NCBI GenBank assembly: GCA_965203265.1
Contig: CBDBBV010000002.1
Location: 1,302,001-1,366,000 of the forward strand
Reading direction: 5' to 3'
From: JAHRAW01 sp965203265
GTDB taxonomy: Bacteria > Pseudomonadota > Gammaproteobacteria > Arenicellales > Poriferihabitantaceae
Length of the DNA stretch: 64,000 nt
The notes beneath the pieces were generated by a model. That model was not told where the DNA came from. It made no database searches and was given only the letters and a program-made list of their open reading frames with translations. This document shows positions 16,865 to 26,524 of this stretch, piece by piece (position 1 is the first letter of the stretch; each line of letters begins with the position of its first letter). A program made the position numbers and the translations under genes.

Positions 16865-17989
16865 TCAATGTCGCTCCAGAATTCGTAGCATCCGGCGCAG
16901 GGGTTCGGCGGCGCCCCACAACAGCTGGTCGCCGACGGTGAACGCGGAAACATGGCCGCTCACGGACAACTTCCGCACCCGGCCAATGGGGATGTCGAGA
17001 GTTCCGCTCACCGCCGTCGGCGTCAGCCGGGAGAGGGACTGGCGGCGATCGTTGGCGACCAGCGACACCCAGTCGTTGCCCTGATCGAGAATTTCCTCGA
17101 TTTCATCCACCGGCAAGTCGCGCCGCAGTTTGATGGTGAATGCCTGACTGTGGCAGCGCAAGGTGCCGACTCGGACGCACAAACTTTCGACGGGAATGGG
17201 CGCAGCCTCCTCGCCACGACCGAGAATCTTGTTGACCTCCGCCGCCCCCTTCCATTCCTCCCGACTGATGCCGTCATCCATTTCCCGATCGATCCACGGC
17301 AACAAACTACCCGCCAGCGGCTGCCCGATTTCCGCCAACGGCATTTGCGGGGCGCGCAGGGCAGCGGTTACCGCCTCGTCGATCTGCAGGATGGAGCTGG
17401 CCGAGTCGGCTAGCAATCCCTCGGCGGCTTGGTGCACGACCCCCATCTGCGCCAGCAGCTCGCGCATCTGCCGCGCACCGGCGCCGGAGACGGCCTGATA
17501 GGTGGTGGCGGTCATCCATTCGATCAAATCCGCATTGAAGAGGCCGTCCAGCGCCATCATCATCAAACTGACGGTGCAATTCCCCCCGACGAAATCCCGC
17601 CGTCCGTCCGCCAAGCCCTGCTCGATTACCGGCAGATTGACCGGGTCGAGAACGATGGTTGCATCGGGCGTCATCCGCAGAGTCGAGGCCGCATCGATCC
17701 AATAGCCGCGCCAGCCGAGGCTACGCAGTCGGCCATGCACGGCGCTGGTATAGTCGCCGCCCTGACAGGTGACGATGGCGTCCATCGCGGCCAGCGCGTC
17801 GAGATCGTGGGCATCGACCAGCGTGGGTACTTCGCGGCCAATGGCCGGTGCCGCGCGTCCCGCTTGGGAGGTCGTGAAGAAAGTCGGCTGGTCGATTCGG
17901 GCAAAATCGTCCTCCGCGATCATCCGCTGCAACAACACCGAGCCGACCATGCCGCGCCAGCCGACAAATCCTACCCGGTTCAATTTCAT
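16865..17989 (-). CDS. asd: aspartate-semialdehyde dehydrogenase
   Basis: Asd reduces aspartyl phosphate to the semialdehyde, the branch point for lysine, methionine, threonine and cell-wall diaminopimelate. The 374 residues show the NADP loop VGWRGMVGS (9-17) and the catalytic cysteine in VGGNCTVSLMM (Cys138). Length and sequence match the gammaproteobacterial Asd type. It is first in the run asd-serA-serC-DUF1015 on the minus strand. Confidence 0.97.
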   Translation of the reverse strand: MKLNRVGFVGWRGMVGSVLLQRMIAEDDFARIDQPTFFTTSQAGRAAPAIGREVPTLVDAHDLDALAAMDAIVTCQGGDYTSAVHGRLRSLGWRGYWIDAASTLRMTPDATIVLDPVNLPVIEQGLADGRRDFVGGNCTVSLMMMALDGLFNADLIEWMTATTYQAVSGAGARQMRELLAQMGVVHQAAEGLLADSASSILQIDEAVTAALRAPQMPLAEIGQPLAGSLLPWIDREMDDGISREEWKGAAEVNKILGRGEEAAPIPVESLCVRVGTLRCHSQAFTIKLRRDLPVDEIEEILDQGNDWVSLVANDRRQSLSRLTPTAVSGTLDIPIGRVRKLSVSGHVSAFTVGDQLLWGAAEPLRRMLRILERH

Positions 17990-18030
17990 TGCTTCAGCGA
18001 AAAATGTGGTTACACCGCAAGGGGCGGCGA

Positions 18031-18036
18031 ATTATA
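18031..18036 (-). promoter_or_regulatory. candidate -10 element for asd
   Basis: A TATAAT on the minus strand lies about 42 bp before the asd ATG. No clear -35 match is present at the right spacing. Confidence 0.35.
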
Positions 18037-18039
18037 CGG

Positions 18040-18919
18040 TTTTCTCGCCGAGACTTGGGGGTATTTTCAAGTTTGATTGCATGCCCGTTGGTTCGTCCGC
18101 GCGATGGTCGCAAACATTGCATTGCCCTTCCCGATTTGCTACATTCGCACGCCTGTTCAGGGATTGCGCGAACCCGGGAAGGCGAATCGTGGAATCACGC
18201 TTCGGCGGGATACGCCGCCACTAGCCGCAAGGCCAGCCCGGCAATCCAGACAGCCCAAGTGGAAAGGTTAACGGTGGCCGGTTGTCGGTCACCACAGGTG
18301 GGCGGAGGCGCCCAAATATTGAGAGACAAGGTTTGCGCGGTGGCCTGCGGCCGCCGCCAGCACTCGGTAGCAATGGCAACTGAAACGGTTGCGGTATTTC
18401 ATTCGGTGGATCAACGGGGGTTGTCAATTCAAACCCCCGAAATCGGTTCATATGAACCACTTGAATCTGCCGATACACGAGGATATTCGGACGAAACCGA
18501 TGCCGGAGACTGCAGTCGCATTCGGGTCGTTTCGGCATGGATGTCGGGGGGGTCCCTCTCCCGATCGACTGATCGACTTTTGGGCGGCGGCATCGCCGCG
18601 AATTCCCACAGACCAGACAGATTGTTGCTCCCTGCTCCCAACAGACGGAAAATTGCCGGCGGCGCCCGAATTTCATTGAACGAATTCGGCCGGGCGGCAT
18701 GATCCGGCGGCAACCTTCCCGACTCCGGCGGCTTCCATCGCCGGGCGCGTGGCTGAATCGGCATTCGTCCGATTCTCCAAGCCTTGTTCTCTCTCCCAGT
18801 TTGCGCCTCCACTCAAATTGACACGCTGTCCACGGCCTCGATTGGTCGGACAGATTTAACGCGCCGGATCGGGCGCCGGGCGAGCAAATCCCGGCTCTTC
18901 GGCGCAGAGGAAATATGCA
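18040..18919. other. long gap between divergent asd and rne, no gene seen
   Basis: About 900 bp separate the divergent asd and rne genes. The open frames in it look like random sequence and I find no conserved protein. In E. coli rne has a long untranslated leader through which RNase E controls its own message, so part of this gap may be an rne leader. Near the gene only the GAGGAAAT ribosome site before the ATG is clear; a TTGACA at about 18819 lacks a matching -10. Confidence 0.5.
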
Positions 18920-21058
18920 ATGAAACGAATGTTGTTCAATGCGACGCATCCGGAAGAACTCCGCGTCGCCATCGTCGATGGGCAAAAACTCATCGATCTC
19001 GATCTCGAATCCGCCGTCCGCGCCGAGAAGAAAGGCAATATCTACAAGGCCGTGATCACCAAGGTCGAACCCGGCTTGGAGGCGGCATTTGTCGAGTACG
19101 GCGCCGAACGGCAGGGGTTTTTGCCGCTGAAGGAAATTTATCGGGGGTATTTCTCCAACTACGATTCGAGAACCCCCATCGCCGATGTCAAGATCGCCCG
19201 GGAAATCAAGGAAGGTCAGGAAATGCTGGTGCAGGTGAGCAAGGATGCGCGCAGCGGCAAGGGCGCGGCGCTCACCACCTTCATCAGCCTCGCCGGGCGA
19301 TTTCTGGTGCTGATGCCGAACAACCCCAAGGGGGGCGGAATTTCCCGGCGGATATCCGGGGAGGAAAGGATGGATTTGCGCCAAGTCCTGACGAATCTGG
19401 ATGTCGGCGATCGGCATGCCCTGATCGCCCGCACCGCCGGCATCGGCCGCAGCCCGGAGGAATTGCAGTGGGATTTGGACTTCCTCCTCAAACTGTGGGG
19501 AAACATTGAAGCCGCCTCCGCCGAACTCAAGGCGCCGAGGCTGGTCTATCAGGAAAGCAATCTGATCGTGCGCTCCATCCGCGACCACCTTGCCGCGGAT
19601 ATCGGCGAGATCATCGTCGATGATCGGGAAATATACGAACGCGCCAAACGCTTCATGCAGCAGGTGATGCCGCACAATCTCACCAAACTGAAACATCACG
19701 ACGACACGGTGCCGCTGTTCTCCAGATTCCAGATCGAGCATCAGATCGAGTCGGCCTTCAACCGCGACGTGAACCTGCCCTCCGGCGGCTCCATCGTCAT
19801 CGACCACACCGAGGCGCTGATCTCCATCGATGTCAACTCGGCGCGGGCGACCAAGGGCGCGGATATCGAGGAAACCGCGCTGCAGACCAACCTCGAAGCG
19901 GCCGACGAAATCGCCAAGCAACTGCGCATCCGCGACCTCGGCGGCTTGGTGGTGATCGACCTGATCGATATGACCGGCAACCGCAACCAGCGGGCGGTGG
20001 AATCCCGCCTCAAGGACGCGCTCAAACCGGATCGGGCACGGGTGCAGGTCGGCAGGATTTCGCGTTTCGGCCTGCTCGAAATGTCGCGCCAGCGCCTGCG
20101 CTCTTCCATCAGCGACGCCAATTACCGAACCTGTCCGAGATGCGAGGGCACCGGCTCGATCCGCAATGTGGTTTCCTCTTCGCTGAGCCTGCTCAGGCTG
20201 ATCGAGGAACGGGCGTTGCAGGAGAATACAGAGGGAATTCAGGTGATCCTGCCGCTGGATATGGCGACCTATCTGCTCAACGAGAAGCGGCATGAGGTCA
20301 ACCAACTGGAGTCCAGACTGGCCTCGCGCATCATCCTCATCCCATCGAGGGAGTTGTCCACGCCGCAATTCGAGATCAAGCGCCTGCGCGGGGACGATCT
20401 GGAAGCGCTCGGCGGTGTTCCGAGCTACCAGCAGCAGGTCGATTTCAAGCGCAAGGAGGAGGACATCACCGCACACCTGAAAACCACACCGGCGGAAAAA
20501 CCGCATATCCAACTGGAGCAGATCCAACACGAGGCCGCCCCGGTACGGCAGGCGGAAGCGGCGGCGGATCAGGCCGCCGGGGAGAGCAGTGGGTTGCTTG
20601 GCCGGCTGTGGAAAGCGGTTACCCAGAACGATGCCAAGAAAGAAAATGAGCAACCCGCCGCCGCCGAGGATAAAGCCGCCAAGCCCGCCGCCAAACGGGG
20701 GGGGCGCCGTGGTCAACAATCCAAACGTTCGAGAGGCGGCGGAAAGGACGGCGTTGACGGAAACGGCAAACCTCAGCCTGCCAAGCGAGGCGGTGGTACT
20801 CAGGGCAAGGCGCGAGGCGGGCAGCGAAAAACCCAGCCGCAAGCCCGTACCGGCGCGGCGAAAAAAACGGGCGGTCGGGGACGGCAGAATCCGCCGAAGG
20901 GGCAGGAAAAACCGGCGGGTGACCCACCGGCGAAGCCTACTCGGCGGGATTTTGCCGCACATGATCCAGCGCAGCGGGTTGGGCGTCGGGGGCCGAGGAA
21001 ATCGCAGGAGAATGCTGGGGAAAATTCGGGTGGTGCTGGTGGCGCTACGGATGATTAG
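18920..21058 (+). CDS. rne: ribonuclease E
   Basis: RNase E is the main endonuclease of mRNA decay and rRNA/tRNA processing. The catalytic half is complete: S1 domain in residues 35-120, metal-binding aspartates in ISIDVNS (Asp304) and VVIDLID (Asp347), and the zinc-link CPRCEG (405-410), all one residue off the E. coli numbering. The C-terminal tail (about 510-712) is Lys/Arg/Gly-rich and disordered (KPAAKRGGRRGQQSKRSRGG), an RNA-binding scaffold much shorter than the E. coli tail (total 712 versus 1061). A GAGGAAAT site precedes the start. It stands alone and converges on the restriction genes. Confidence 0.96.
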   Translation: MKRMLFNATHPEELRVAIVDGQKLIDLDLESAVRAEKKGNIYKAVITKVEPGLEAAFVEYGAERQGFLPLKEIYRGYFSNYDSRTPIADVKIAREIKEGQEMLVQVSKDARSGKGAALTTFISLAGRFLVLMPNNPKGGGISRRISGEERMDLRQVLTNLDVGDRHALIARTAGIGRSPEELQWDLDFLLKLWGNIEAASAELKAPRLVYQESNLIVRSIRDHLAADIGEIIVDDREIYERAKRFMQQVMPHNLTKLKHHDDTVPLFSRFQIEHQIESAFNRDVNLPSGGSIVIDHTEALISIDVNSARATKGADIEETALQTNLEAADEIAKQLRIRDLGGLVVIDLIDMTGNRNQRAVESRLKDALKPDRARVQVGRISRFGLLEMSRQRLRSSISDANYRTCPRCEGTGSIRNVVSSSLSLLRLIEERALQENTEGIQVILPLDMATYLLNEKRHEVNQLESRLASRIILIPSRELSTPQFEIKRLRGDDLEALGGVPSYQQQVDFKRKEEDITAHLKTTPAEKPHIQLEQIQHEAAPVRQAEAAADQAAGESSGLLGRLWKAVTQNDAKKENEQPAAAEDKAAKPAAKRGGRRGQQSKRSRGGGKDGVDGNGKPQPAKRGGGTQGKARGGQRKTQPQARTGAAKKTGGRGRQNPPKGQEKPAGDPPAKPTRRDFAAHDPAQRVGRRGPRKSQENAGENSGGAGGATDD

Positions 21059-21157
21059 GGGCGCTTTTGATAGGTTGGTTGATCGATCCGGTGTGGTTGG
21101 GGGAGGCTATGCCGGGTTGATCAATCCGATCCAAGTTGAGAAAACTAGATACCCTTA

Positions 21158-22231
21158 TTATATGAATTGTCTTAAATCCAATTCTTCAACTGCATCTTTC
21201 ACGTACTGTAGCGAATCTTCGTCTCTCATTTCCAATATTCTATGACTAAAACCTGTAGTTTTTCTCAGTAGTTGAGCTACCTCTTTTACCCAAAACGACA
21301 TACTCATTTGAACAATGTGCCCACCCATTTCATTTGCCATATCAACAATTCTGCTACCGTAACCAATACGGTCAACTATTATAATCGTTGCCATGTAATG
21401 GGTTCGTCTTCCTAATTCCATTTCAGATTCAAAGCGCGAAACCTTGTCCAGTGATATTTCTGTATTGCCAGGCCCTATAAATCCAATATCAAATCGCACA
21501 CCAACGCCTTTTTCAATAAGAGCAGTAGCATCGCTTTCTCTTTTATTACCCCTTTCCGACAACCAAAATGCCATTTTTGCATTTTCCAAATTGTTTTTGT
21601 CGGAATAAGAAAACCCAAGAATCGTCAACAAAGTTCCTAATATAAATTTCTCGAATATTTTTCCATACATGGATTTTTCAGATCCACGAATTGCAAGGGT
21701 TTGCGCGCCAATTGCTGTAAAAATTTGAGTTATTACCGGCCATGAAATTTTAGTTTCCTGATCCTGTATGAAAAATGAACCGGTTACATCACCGAAAACT
21801 TTAGCTACCTCATTCGAACTTTCTTCAAGTGTATCTTTTAATTCATTCAAATATTCAATGAATTCTTCCTGCTTTCCACGCAAAATGTTCTGAACACCTT
21901 TTCCCGTCAGCCCAACCAACCACTGTAAATATTGTTTTTCTTCTTTTGACAATTTTGAATGTAGAAATTCGTGAGCAACTAAGTCGAACAAATTATTTTG
22001 CAGTTCTTTTATCGAATGACCAGCATTCAAATAAGTCATCAGCAATGCGGCATTAGACAAAGTTATTCGTTTTCTAGTTAAAGTTTCCGTTAATGTTCTG
22101 ATATTTGAACCGCACAATATATTACACACTACTTCTTTGATCGCGTTTTCACCAATGCGATCAATCAGTGCAGAACCTTTATAAGAAGCCAAATTTTTCC
22201 CAGAATCAGGAATAAAATCTTGTATTTTCAT
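21158..22231 (-). CDS. type II restriction endonuclease, CfrBI-like
   Basis: A 357-residue protein encoded in AT-rich DNA, starting 2 bp after the methyltransferase stop, so the two form a restriction-modification pair. The segment FWLSERGNKRESDATALIEK, then VRFDIGFIGPGNTEISLDKV, recalls the CfrBI family (Cfr enzymes cutting CCWWGG) and holds plausible PD-(D/E)XK residues (FD and the E-I-S-L-D-K run). Family assignment rests on recognition of that region and the partner gene, so it is moderately sure; the recognition site cannot be read from the sequence. Confidence 0.72.
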   Translation of the reverse strand: MKIQDFIPDSGKNLASYKGSALIDRIGENAIKEVVCNILCGSNIRTLTETLTRKRITLSNAALLMTYLNAGHSIKELQNNLFDLVAHEFLHSKLSKEEKQYLQWLVGLTGKGVQNILRGKQEEFIEYLNELKDTLEESSNEVAKVFGDVTGSFFIQDQETKISWPVITQIFTAIGAQTLAIRGSEKSMYGKIFEKFILGTLLTILGFSYSDKNNLENAKMAFWLSERGNKRESDATALIEKGVGVRFDIGFIGPGNTEISLDKVSRFESEMELGRRTHYMATIIIVDRIGYGSRIVDMANEMGGHIVQMSMSFWVKEVAQLLRKTTGFSHRILEMRDEDSLQYVKDAVEELDLRQFI

Positions 22232-22233
22232 GA

Positions 22234-23397
22234 CTATTTTATAAAACTGAGTTGTTGATCTTGTTTAGCTTTCGTATTTATCCAATTAATTGTTTTGTAT
22301 TCGTCAGCAAACCAATTTGGCAAATCATCTTTCATAGAATCAACATAGTTTGGATTGATTTCATAGATTACAAATCTCCTATTATTTTTATATGCGGCCT
22401 TCGCAGTTGTCCCAATACCGCCAAATGGATCTAATACGACATCATTTCTGAAACTATAGTACTTAACCACCTTGGCTGCCAATTCTTCCGGGAATATCGC
22501 TGGGTGTTTTTTTGAGTGCGCTGGAGATATTTTCCAGATATTAGTAACATCGTAATCATCATCAATTTTTGATTGATCAACTACTTTTTGATTAGGATGT
22601 TTTCGTATATGCCAATCTATAAGTCGGTTGGATTTTTTTCTATAAACCAAGACATATTCGGTAACGGGAACCGGCTTGTACTGAAGGGGGTTTCTATCAG
22701 CGGAAAACCGTCTTCCTCGGCCAGTGGCCCAACCGGCCCCTTCCGGCTTCTGCCAAATTATGTCATCGATAAATTCATATTTTTCCTGAATGAACAATTG
22801 ATGCAAATCGAATGGCACAGCAATTCTGCGCGAGGATTCATTTCTGCTCGATCTTCTTATCAAAACGGGAGAAATATTGATTACAAAAAACCGACCTTCG
22901 TTTAGCACTCTATGGCATTGACGAATTATTTTTTTCATCTTCAACAGGTATTCTTCATATTCAATGTAATCGGAATATTCTGGCCGCGCATTGAAATAAG
23001 GAGGTGATGTAAATACGAGATCGACAGATTCAGTTGGGGTATCACTCAATAATTCTTCCGAATCTCCGATTCCAATTGTATTACGAAGTGTAGATATTTT
23101 CGGTATTCCCATCTTGTGCGTTTTTTCTTCTTTTACCAAATCTCTACCAAGCAATCGGGCTTCGAGGACTCGTTTTGTAGTTGTTTTTTGCTCATCGATT
23201 AGACTTGTCCTTGCATCAATTACTATTTCACCAATTGGCTTTTTCCCATGCTTCAAGGGGATTCTCCATATGTGATACCGATCATCGACCTCTGGCAAAC
23301 CAAAGAAAATGACATTTTCAAGGGCCATTTTCTTCAACAGTTCGCTCCCGATGAATTTCGCTTCCCGTACCGTATTCACGAGATATTTTCTTTTCAT
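22234..23397 (-). CDS. DNA (cytosine-N4 or adenine-N6) methyltransferase of the RM pair
   Basis: The catalytic motif IV is FTSPPYFN and the SAM motif I is VVLDPFGGIGTTAKAA. Motif IV precedes motif I, the beta-class order used by N4-cytosine and N6-adenine enzymes. The start at 23397 (MKRKYLVN) has AAAGGAG six bases upstream; the frame is open to 23415 with other ATGs. It would protect host DNA from the adjacent endonuclease. Low GC and insertion between fumC and rne mark the pair as acquired. Confidence 0.88.
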   Translation of the reverse strand: MKRKYLVNTVREAKFIGSELLKKMALENVIFFGLPEVDDRYHIWRIPLKHGKKPIGEIVIDARTSLIDEQKTTTKRVLEARLLGRDLVKEEKTHKMGIPKISTLRNTIGIGDSEELLSDTPTESVDLVFTSPPYFNARPEYSDYIEYEEYLLKMKKIIRQCHRVLNEGRFFVINISPVLIRRSSRNESSRRIAVPFDLHQLFIQEKYEFIDDIIWQKPEGAGWATGRGRRFSADRNPLQYKPVPVTEYVLVYRKKSNRLIDWHIRKHPNQKVVDQSKIDDDYDVTNIWKISPAHSKKHPAIFPEELAAKVVKYYSFRNDVVLDPFGGIGTTAKAAYKNNRRFVIYEINPNYVDSMKDDLPNWFADEYKTINWINTKAKQDQQLSFIK

Positions 23398-23422
23398 TGC
23401 CATCTCCTTTGTCATTTATCCA

Positions 23423-24817
23423 TCAATCCCCCGCCCGAACCATCCTCTCAGGCCGAACCGCCTCATCGAATACCTCAGCCGTAACAAATCCCCCCTCAAT
23501 CGCCTCCTGACGCAGCGTAGTGCCATTCTCATGGGCGCGTTTGGCGATGGTGGCGGCGTTGTCGTAGCCGATGGTTGGCGCGAGGGCGGTAACCAGCATC
23601 AACGAATTTTCCACCAGATGGGCAATCCGCCCGCGATCCGCTTCGATGCCGGCCACGCAGTTGTCGGTAAAGCTGACCGCCGCATCACCTAGCAAGCGAA
23701 TGGACTGCAACACATTGTAGGCGATCACCGGCTTGAACACATTGAGCTCCAAGTGGCCTTGCGCTCCGGCGATGGTCACGCCGGCGTGGTTGCCCATCAC
23801 CTGCGCGCATACCATTGTCAGCGCCTCGCATTGGGTTGGGTTGACCTTGCCCGGCATGATCGAAGATCCCGGTTCGTTTTCCGGCAAACGCAATTCACCG
23901 ATGCCGCTACGGGGACCCGACCCAAGCAAACGAATGTCGTTGGCGATCTTGGTCAGGCTGACCGCGATGGTGTTGAGGACGCCCGAAATTTCCACCATGG
24001 CATCGTGCGCCGCCAGCGCTTCGAACTTGTTGGGCGCGGAGGTGAACGGCAGGCCGGTATAGGCCGCGACTTCGGCGGCGAATCTCTCGGCAAAGCCGAG
24101 TTTCGAGTTGACCCCGCTGCCCACCGCAGTGCCCCCTTGCGCCAACGGGTAGAGCCGCGCGAGGCTGTCTTCGATTCGCGCCACGGCGAAATCGACCTGA
24201 GCGGCGTAGCCTGAAAACTCCTGGCCGAGGGTAAGCGGCGTCGCGTCCTGCAAGTGGGTGCGGCCGATCTTGATCAGGTCGTCCCACTGACCGGCCTTGT
24301 CGCCAAGCGCCGCGTGCAAATGCCGCAGAGACGGCAGCAGGGCGTGTTGCAGTTGCTCCACGGTGGCGATGTGCATGGCCGTGGGGAAGGTGTCGTTGGA
24401 GGACTGGCTGAGATTGCAGTGGTCATTGGGATGGATCGGGTGCTTGGCGCCCAGCTCGCCGCCCAGCCGCTGGATGGCGAGATTGGCAATGACCTCGTTG
24501 GCGTTCATGTTGGACTGGGTGCCGGAACCGGTCTGCCACACCACCAGCGGGAAATGGTGATCCAAGGCACCGTCGATCACCTCCTCGGCCGCCTCGGCGA
24601 TGGCCGCGCCGAGGGAATCGTCGAGCAACCTCTGAGCGATGTTGACGCGGGCGGCGCAACGTTTCACGATTGCCAGCGCGCGAATCAATGGCCGCGGCAA
24701 TCTCTCGCTGCCGATGCGGAAGTTGCCGAGGGAGCGCTGGGTTTGCGCGCCCCACAATTTGTCCGCGGGCACTGCAATGGCGCCAAAGGAGTCGGTTTCG
24801 ATGCGGGTGTCGGGCAT
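23423..24817 (-). CDS. fumC: class II fumarate hydratase FumC
   Basis: FumC interconverts fumarate and malate in the TCA cycle without an iron-sulfur cluster. The signature GSSIMPGKVNP is present, with TGSGTQSNMNANEVI and HPNDHCNLSQSSND. I start at 24817 (MPDTRIETDSFG), giving 464 residues, close to the E. coli 467; upstream codons to 24964 have no family match. The restriction genes follow directly on the same strand, 25 bp downstream. Confidence 0.96.
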   Translation of the reverse strand: MPDTRIETDSFGAIAVPADKLWGAQTQRSLGNFRIGSERLPRPLIRALAIVKRCAARVNIAQRLLDDSLGAAIAEAAEEVIDGALDHHFPLVVWQTGSGTQSNMNANEVIANLAIQRLGGELGAKHPIHPNDHCNLSQSSNDTFPTAMHIATVEQLQHALLPSLRHLHAALGDKAGQWDDLIKIGRTHLQDATPLTLGQEFSGYAAQVDFAVARIEDSLARLYPLAQGGTAVGSGVNSKLGFAERFAAEVAAYTGLPFTSAPNKFEALAAHDAMVEISGVLNTIAVSLTKIANDIRLLGSGPRSGIGELRLPENEPGSSIMPGKVNPTQCEALTMVCAQVMGNHAGVTIAGAQGHLELNVFKPVIAYNVLQSIRLLGDAAVSFTDNCVAGIEADRGRIAHLVENSLMLVTALAPTIGYDNAATIAKRAHENGTTLRQEAIEGGFVTAEVFDEAVRPERMVRAGD

Positions 24818-24982
24818 GGGGTGGTAGGGTCGGGAATTCCCCTCGTCAATTTCGCGAGTATACCATTCGCGATTGTCGCCAAGCCCGCCGCTCTGGACTA
24901 CAATGTTCCTACCAGTCTCACCGGCGAATCGCATGAACCTCATCACCTCAATCTCCTCCGACATCCGGCAAGTCGAATCGCC

Positions 24983-25879
24983 GTGAACATACTGATCACC
25001 GGCGGCACCGGCTTAATTGGCCGCGCACTGTGCAAAACCCTACTCGCGCAACGCCATGCCCTCACCGTACTCAGCCGCCAACCGGCCACGGTCGGGGAAA
25101 AATGCGGAGCGGCGACGCGCGCCATCGGCTCTCTGGATGAATGGCGTCCCGACGAGCGCTATGACGCCGTGATCAATCTCGCCGGCGAGCAAATGGTCGG
25201 CGCGAGGTGGAGCGAACAACGCAAGAAGGCGCTGTGGGACAGCCGCGTCTCCTTGACCACAAAGTTGCTGGAAAAGATCGCTCAGGCGAACAGCAAACCC
25301 GATGTGCTGCTCAGCGGCTCCGCCGTGGGCATTTATGGCGACTGCGGCGAACGCCCCGTGGACGAGGAGAGCGAACCGGCGGCGGCGGACTTCGGCGCCC
25401 GACTGTGCGCAGATTGGGAGCGGGAAGCGCTCAAGGCTCATTGCTATGGCATCCGAACCTGCCTGCTTCGCACCGGATTGGTGTTGAGTCGCGACGGCGG
25501 CCTGTTGCCGCGCATGGCGATGCCGTTCCGATTGGGATTGGGGGCGCGCATCGGCAATGGCCGGCAGTGGATGAGCTGGATTCACATCGAGGATCAGGTC
25601 GCCATCATGGTGAAACTGCTGAGCGAGCCCCATCATCAGGGCGCATTCAACCTGTGCGCCCCCAATCCGGTCAACAACGCCACCTTCACCAAAAGTCTGG
25701 CGGCGGCGGTGAAACGGCCATCCTTCCTGTTCGTCCCCGCCCCGCTACTCGGCGCCGCGCTGGGGGAATCCGCGAGATTGCTGCTCGGCGGACAAAAGGT
25801 GCTGCCGAGCAGAATCGAGGCCGCCGGCTACCGCTTTCGCTACCCCACGCTGGCCGCCGCGCTCGCCCAGCTGGCGTAA
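24983..25879 (+). CDS. NAD-dependent epimerase-like protein (YfcH / TIGR01777 family)
   Basis: A short-chain dehydrogenase-like protein of 298 residues with N-terminal ILITGGTGLIGRAL (NAD binding), then INLAGEQMVGARWSEQRKK and the conserved SGSAVGIYGD, WMSWIHIEDQV and NPVNNATFTKSL that mark the YfcH group. Its physiological substrate is not known. The start is a GTG at 24983. The gene is divergent from fumC and ends 3 bp before the convergent FMN reductase gene. Confidence 0.9.
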   Translation: MNILITGGTGLIGRALCKTLLAQRHALTVLSRQPATVGEKCGAATRAIGSLDEWRPDERYDAVINLAGEQMVGARWSEQRKKALWDSRVSLTTKLLEKIAQANSKPDVLLSGSAVGIYGDCGERPVDEESEPAAADFGARLCADWEREALKAHCYGIRTCLLRTGLVLSRDGGLLPRMAMPFRLGLGARIGNGRQWMSWIHIEDQVAIMVKLLSEPHHQGAFNLCAPNPVNNATFTKSLAAAVKRPSFLFVPAPLLGAALGESARLLLGGQKVLPSRIEAAGYRFRYPTLAAALAQLA

Positions 25880-25882
25880 TCC

Positions 25883-26473
25883 CTACCCGCCCGCGCCCTT
25901 GCTTTTAACCGCGTCCACCAACTCAACCAACTTACGACCGATGTTGATCGCCGCGCGCTGTTGACTAGCGTCGATCAGCGACCCGTCCTCGGCAAACGCC
26001 TCGAAGGCGCGCGCCACCGCAAGTTGCCGAGGCAGCACGGTTACCCCCAGATTGCCCAGCAGCATACGCAGGAACACCAACCCGCGCAGCCCACCCAACC
26101 CGCCGGGGGATGCCGCCAAAATACCGGCGAATTTCCCCGTATAGGCCAGCAACGGCTTCTCCCCATCCACCTCCGAACGAGACGCCCAATCCAGCGCGTT
26201 TTTCAAAAGCGGGCTCGGCGCGCTGTTGTATTCCGGCGAGGCGATGAGGAATCCGTCATGCTCGATCAGCAGGTTTTTGAATGCCCCGGCGTTTTGCGGC
26301 ATACCCTGCTCGGCCTCCAAGTCCTGATCGAAAAGCGGCATGGGCAAATCCGCGAGATCGATCAGGGTAACCTCGGCACCGGCGTCCCGCGCCCCCGAGG
26401 CGGCAATCCCGATCAGTTGCTTGTTGAAGGACGCTTTGCGCGCGCTGCCGGCGAAGGCGAGGATTTGCGTCAT
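25883..26473 (-). CDS. NADPH-dependent FMN reductase
   Basis: A flavodoxin-fold reductase of 196 residues (chromate/quinone reductase-like). The FMN phosphate loop is FAGSARKASFNKQL, and SPEYNSAPSPLLKNALDW is the conserved flavin-contact region; a Gly-rich GGLGGLRGL loop follows. It probably transfers electrons from NADPH to quinones or metals in the cytoplasm. It has no obvious operon partner. Confidence 0.9.
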   Translation of the reverse strand: MTQILAFAGSARKASFNKQLIGIAASGARDAGAEVTLIDLADLPMPLFDQDLEAEQGMPQNAGAFKNLLIEHDGFLIASPEYNSAPSPLLKNALDWASRSEVDGEKPLLAYTGKFAGILAASPGGLGGLRGLVFLRMLLGNLGVTVLPRQLAVARAFEAFAEDGSLIDASQQRAAINIGRKLVELVDAVKSKGAGG

Positions 26474-26524
26474 GGAACTGTCTGGATTCGGTTGAGTCTG
26501 GAATGGGCTGTGATCGCGCCGCGA

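Noticed and set aside
17989..18702. 237-residue open frame in the asd-rne gap
   Set aside because: No ribosome site, no motifs, and composition like random GC-rich sequence.
18221..20962. 913-residue open frame antisense to rne
   Set aside because: It is the mirror of rne in GC-rich sequence, shows no family features, and rne is unmistakable on the other strand.
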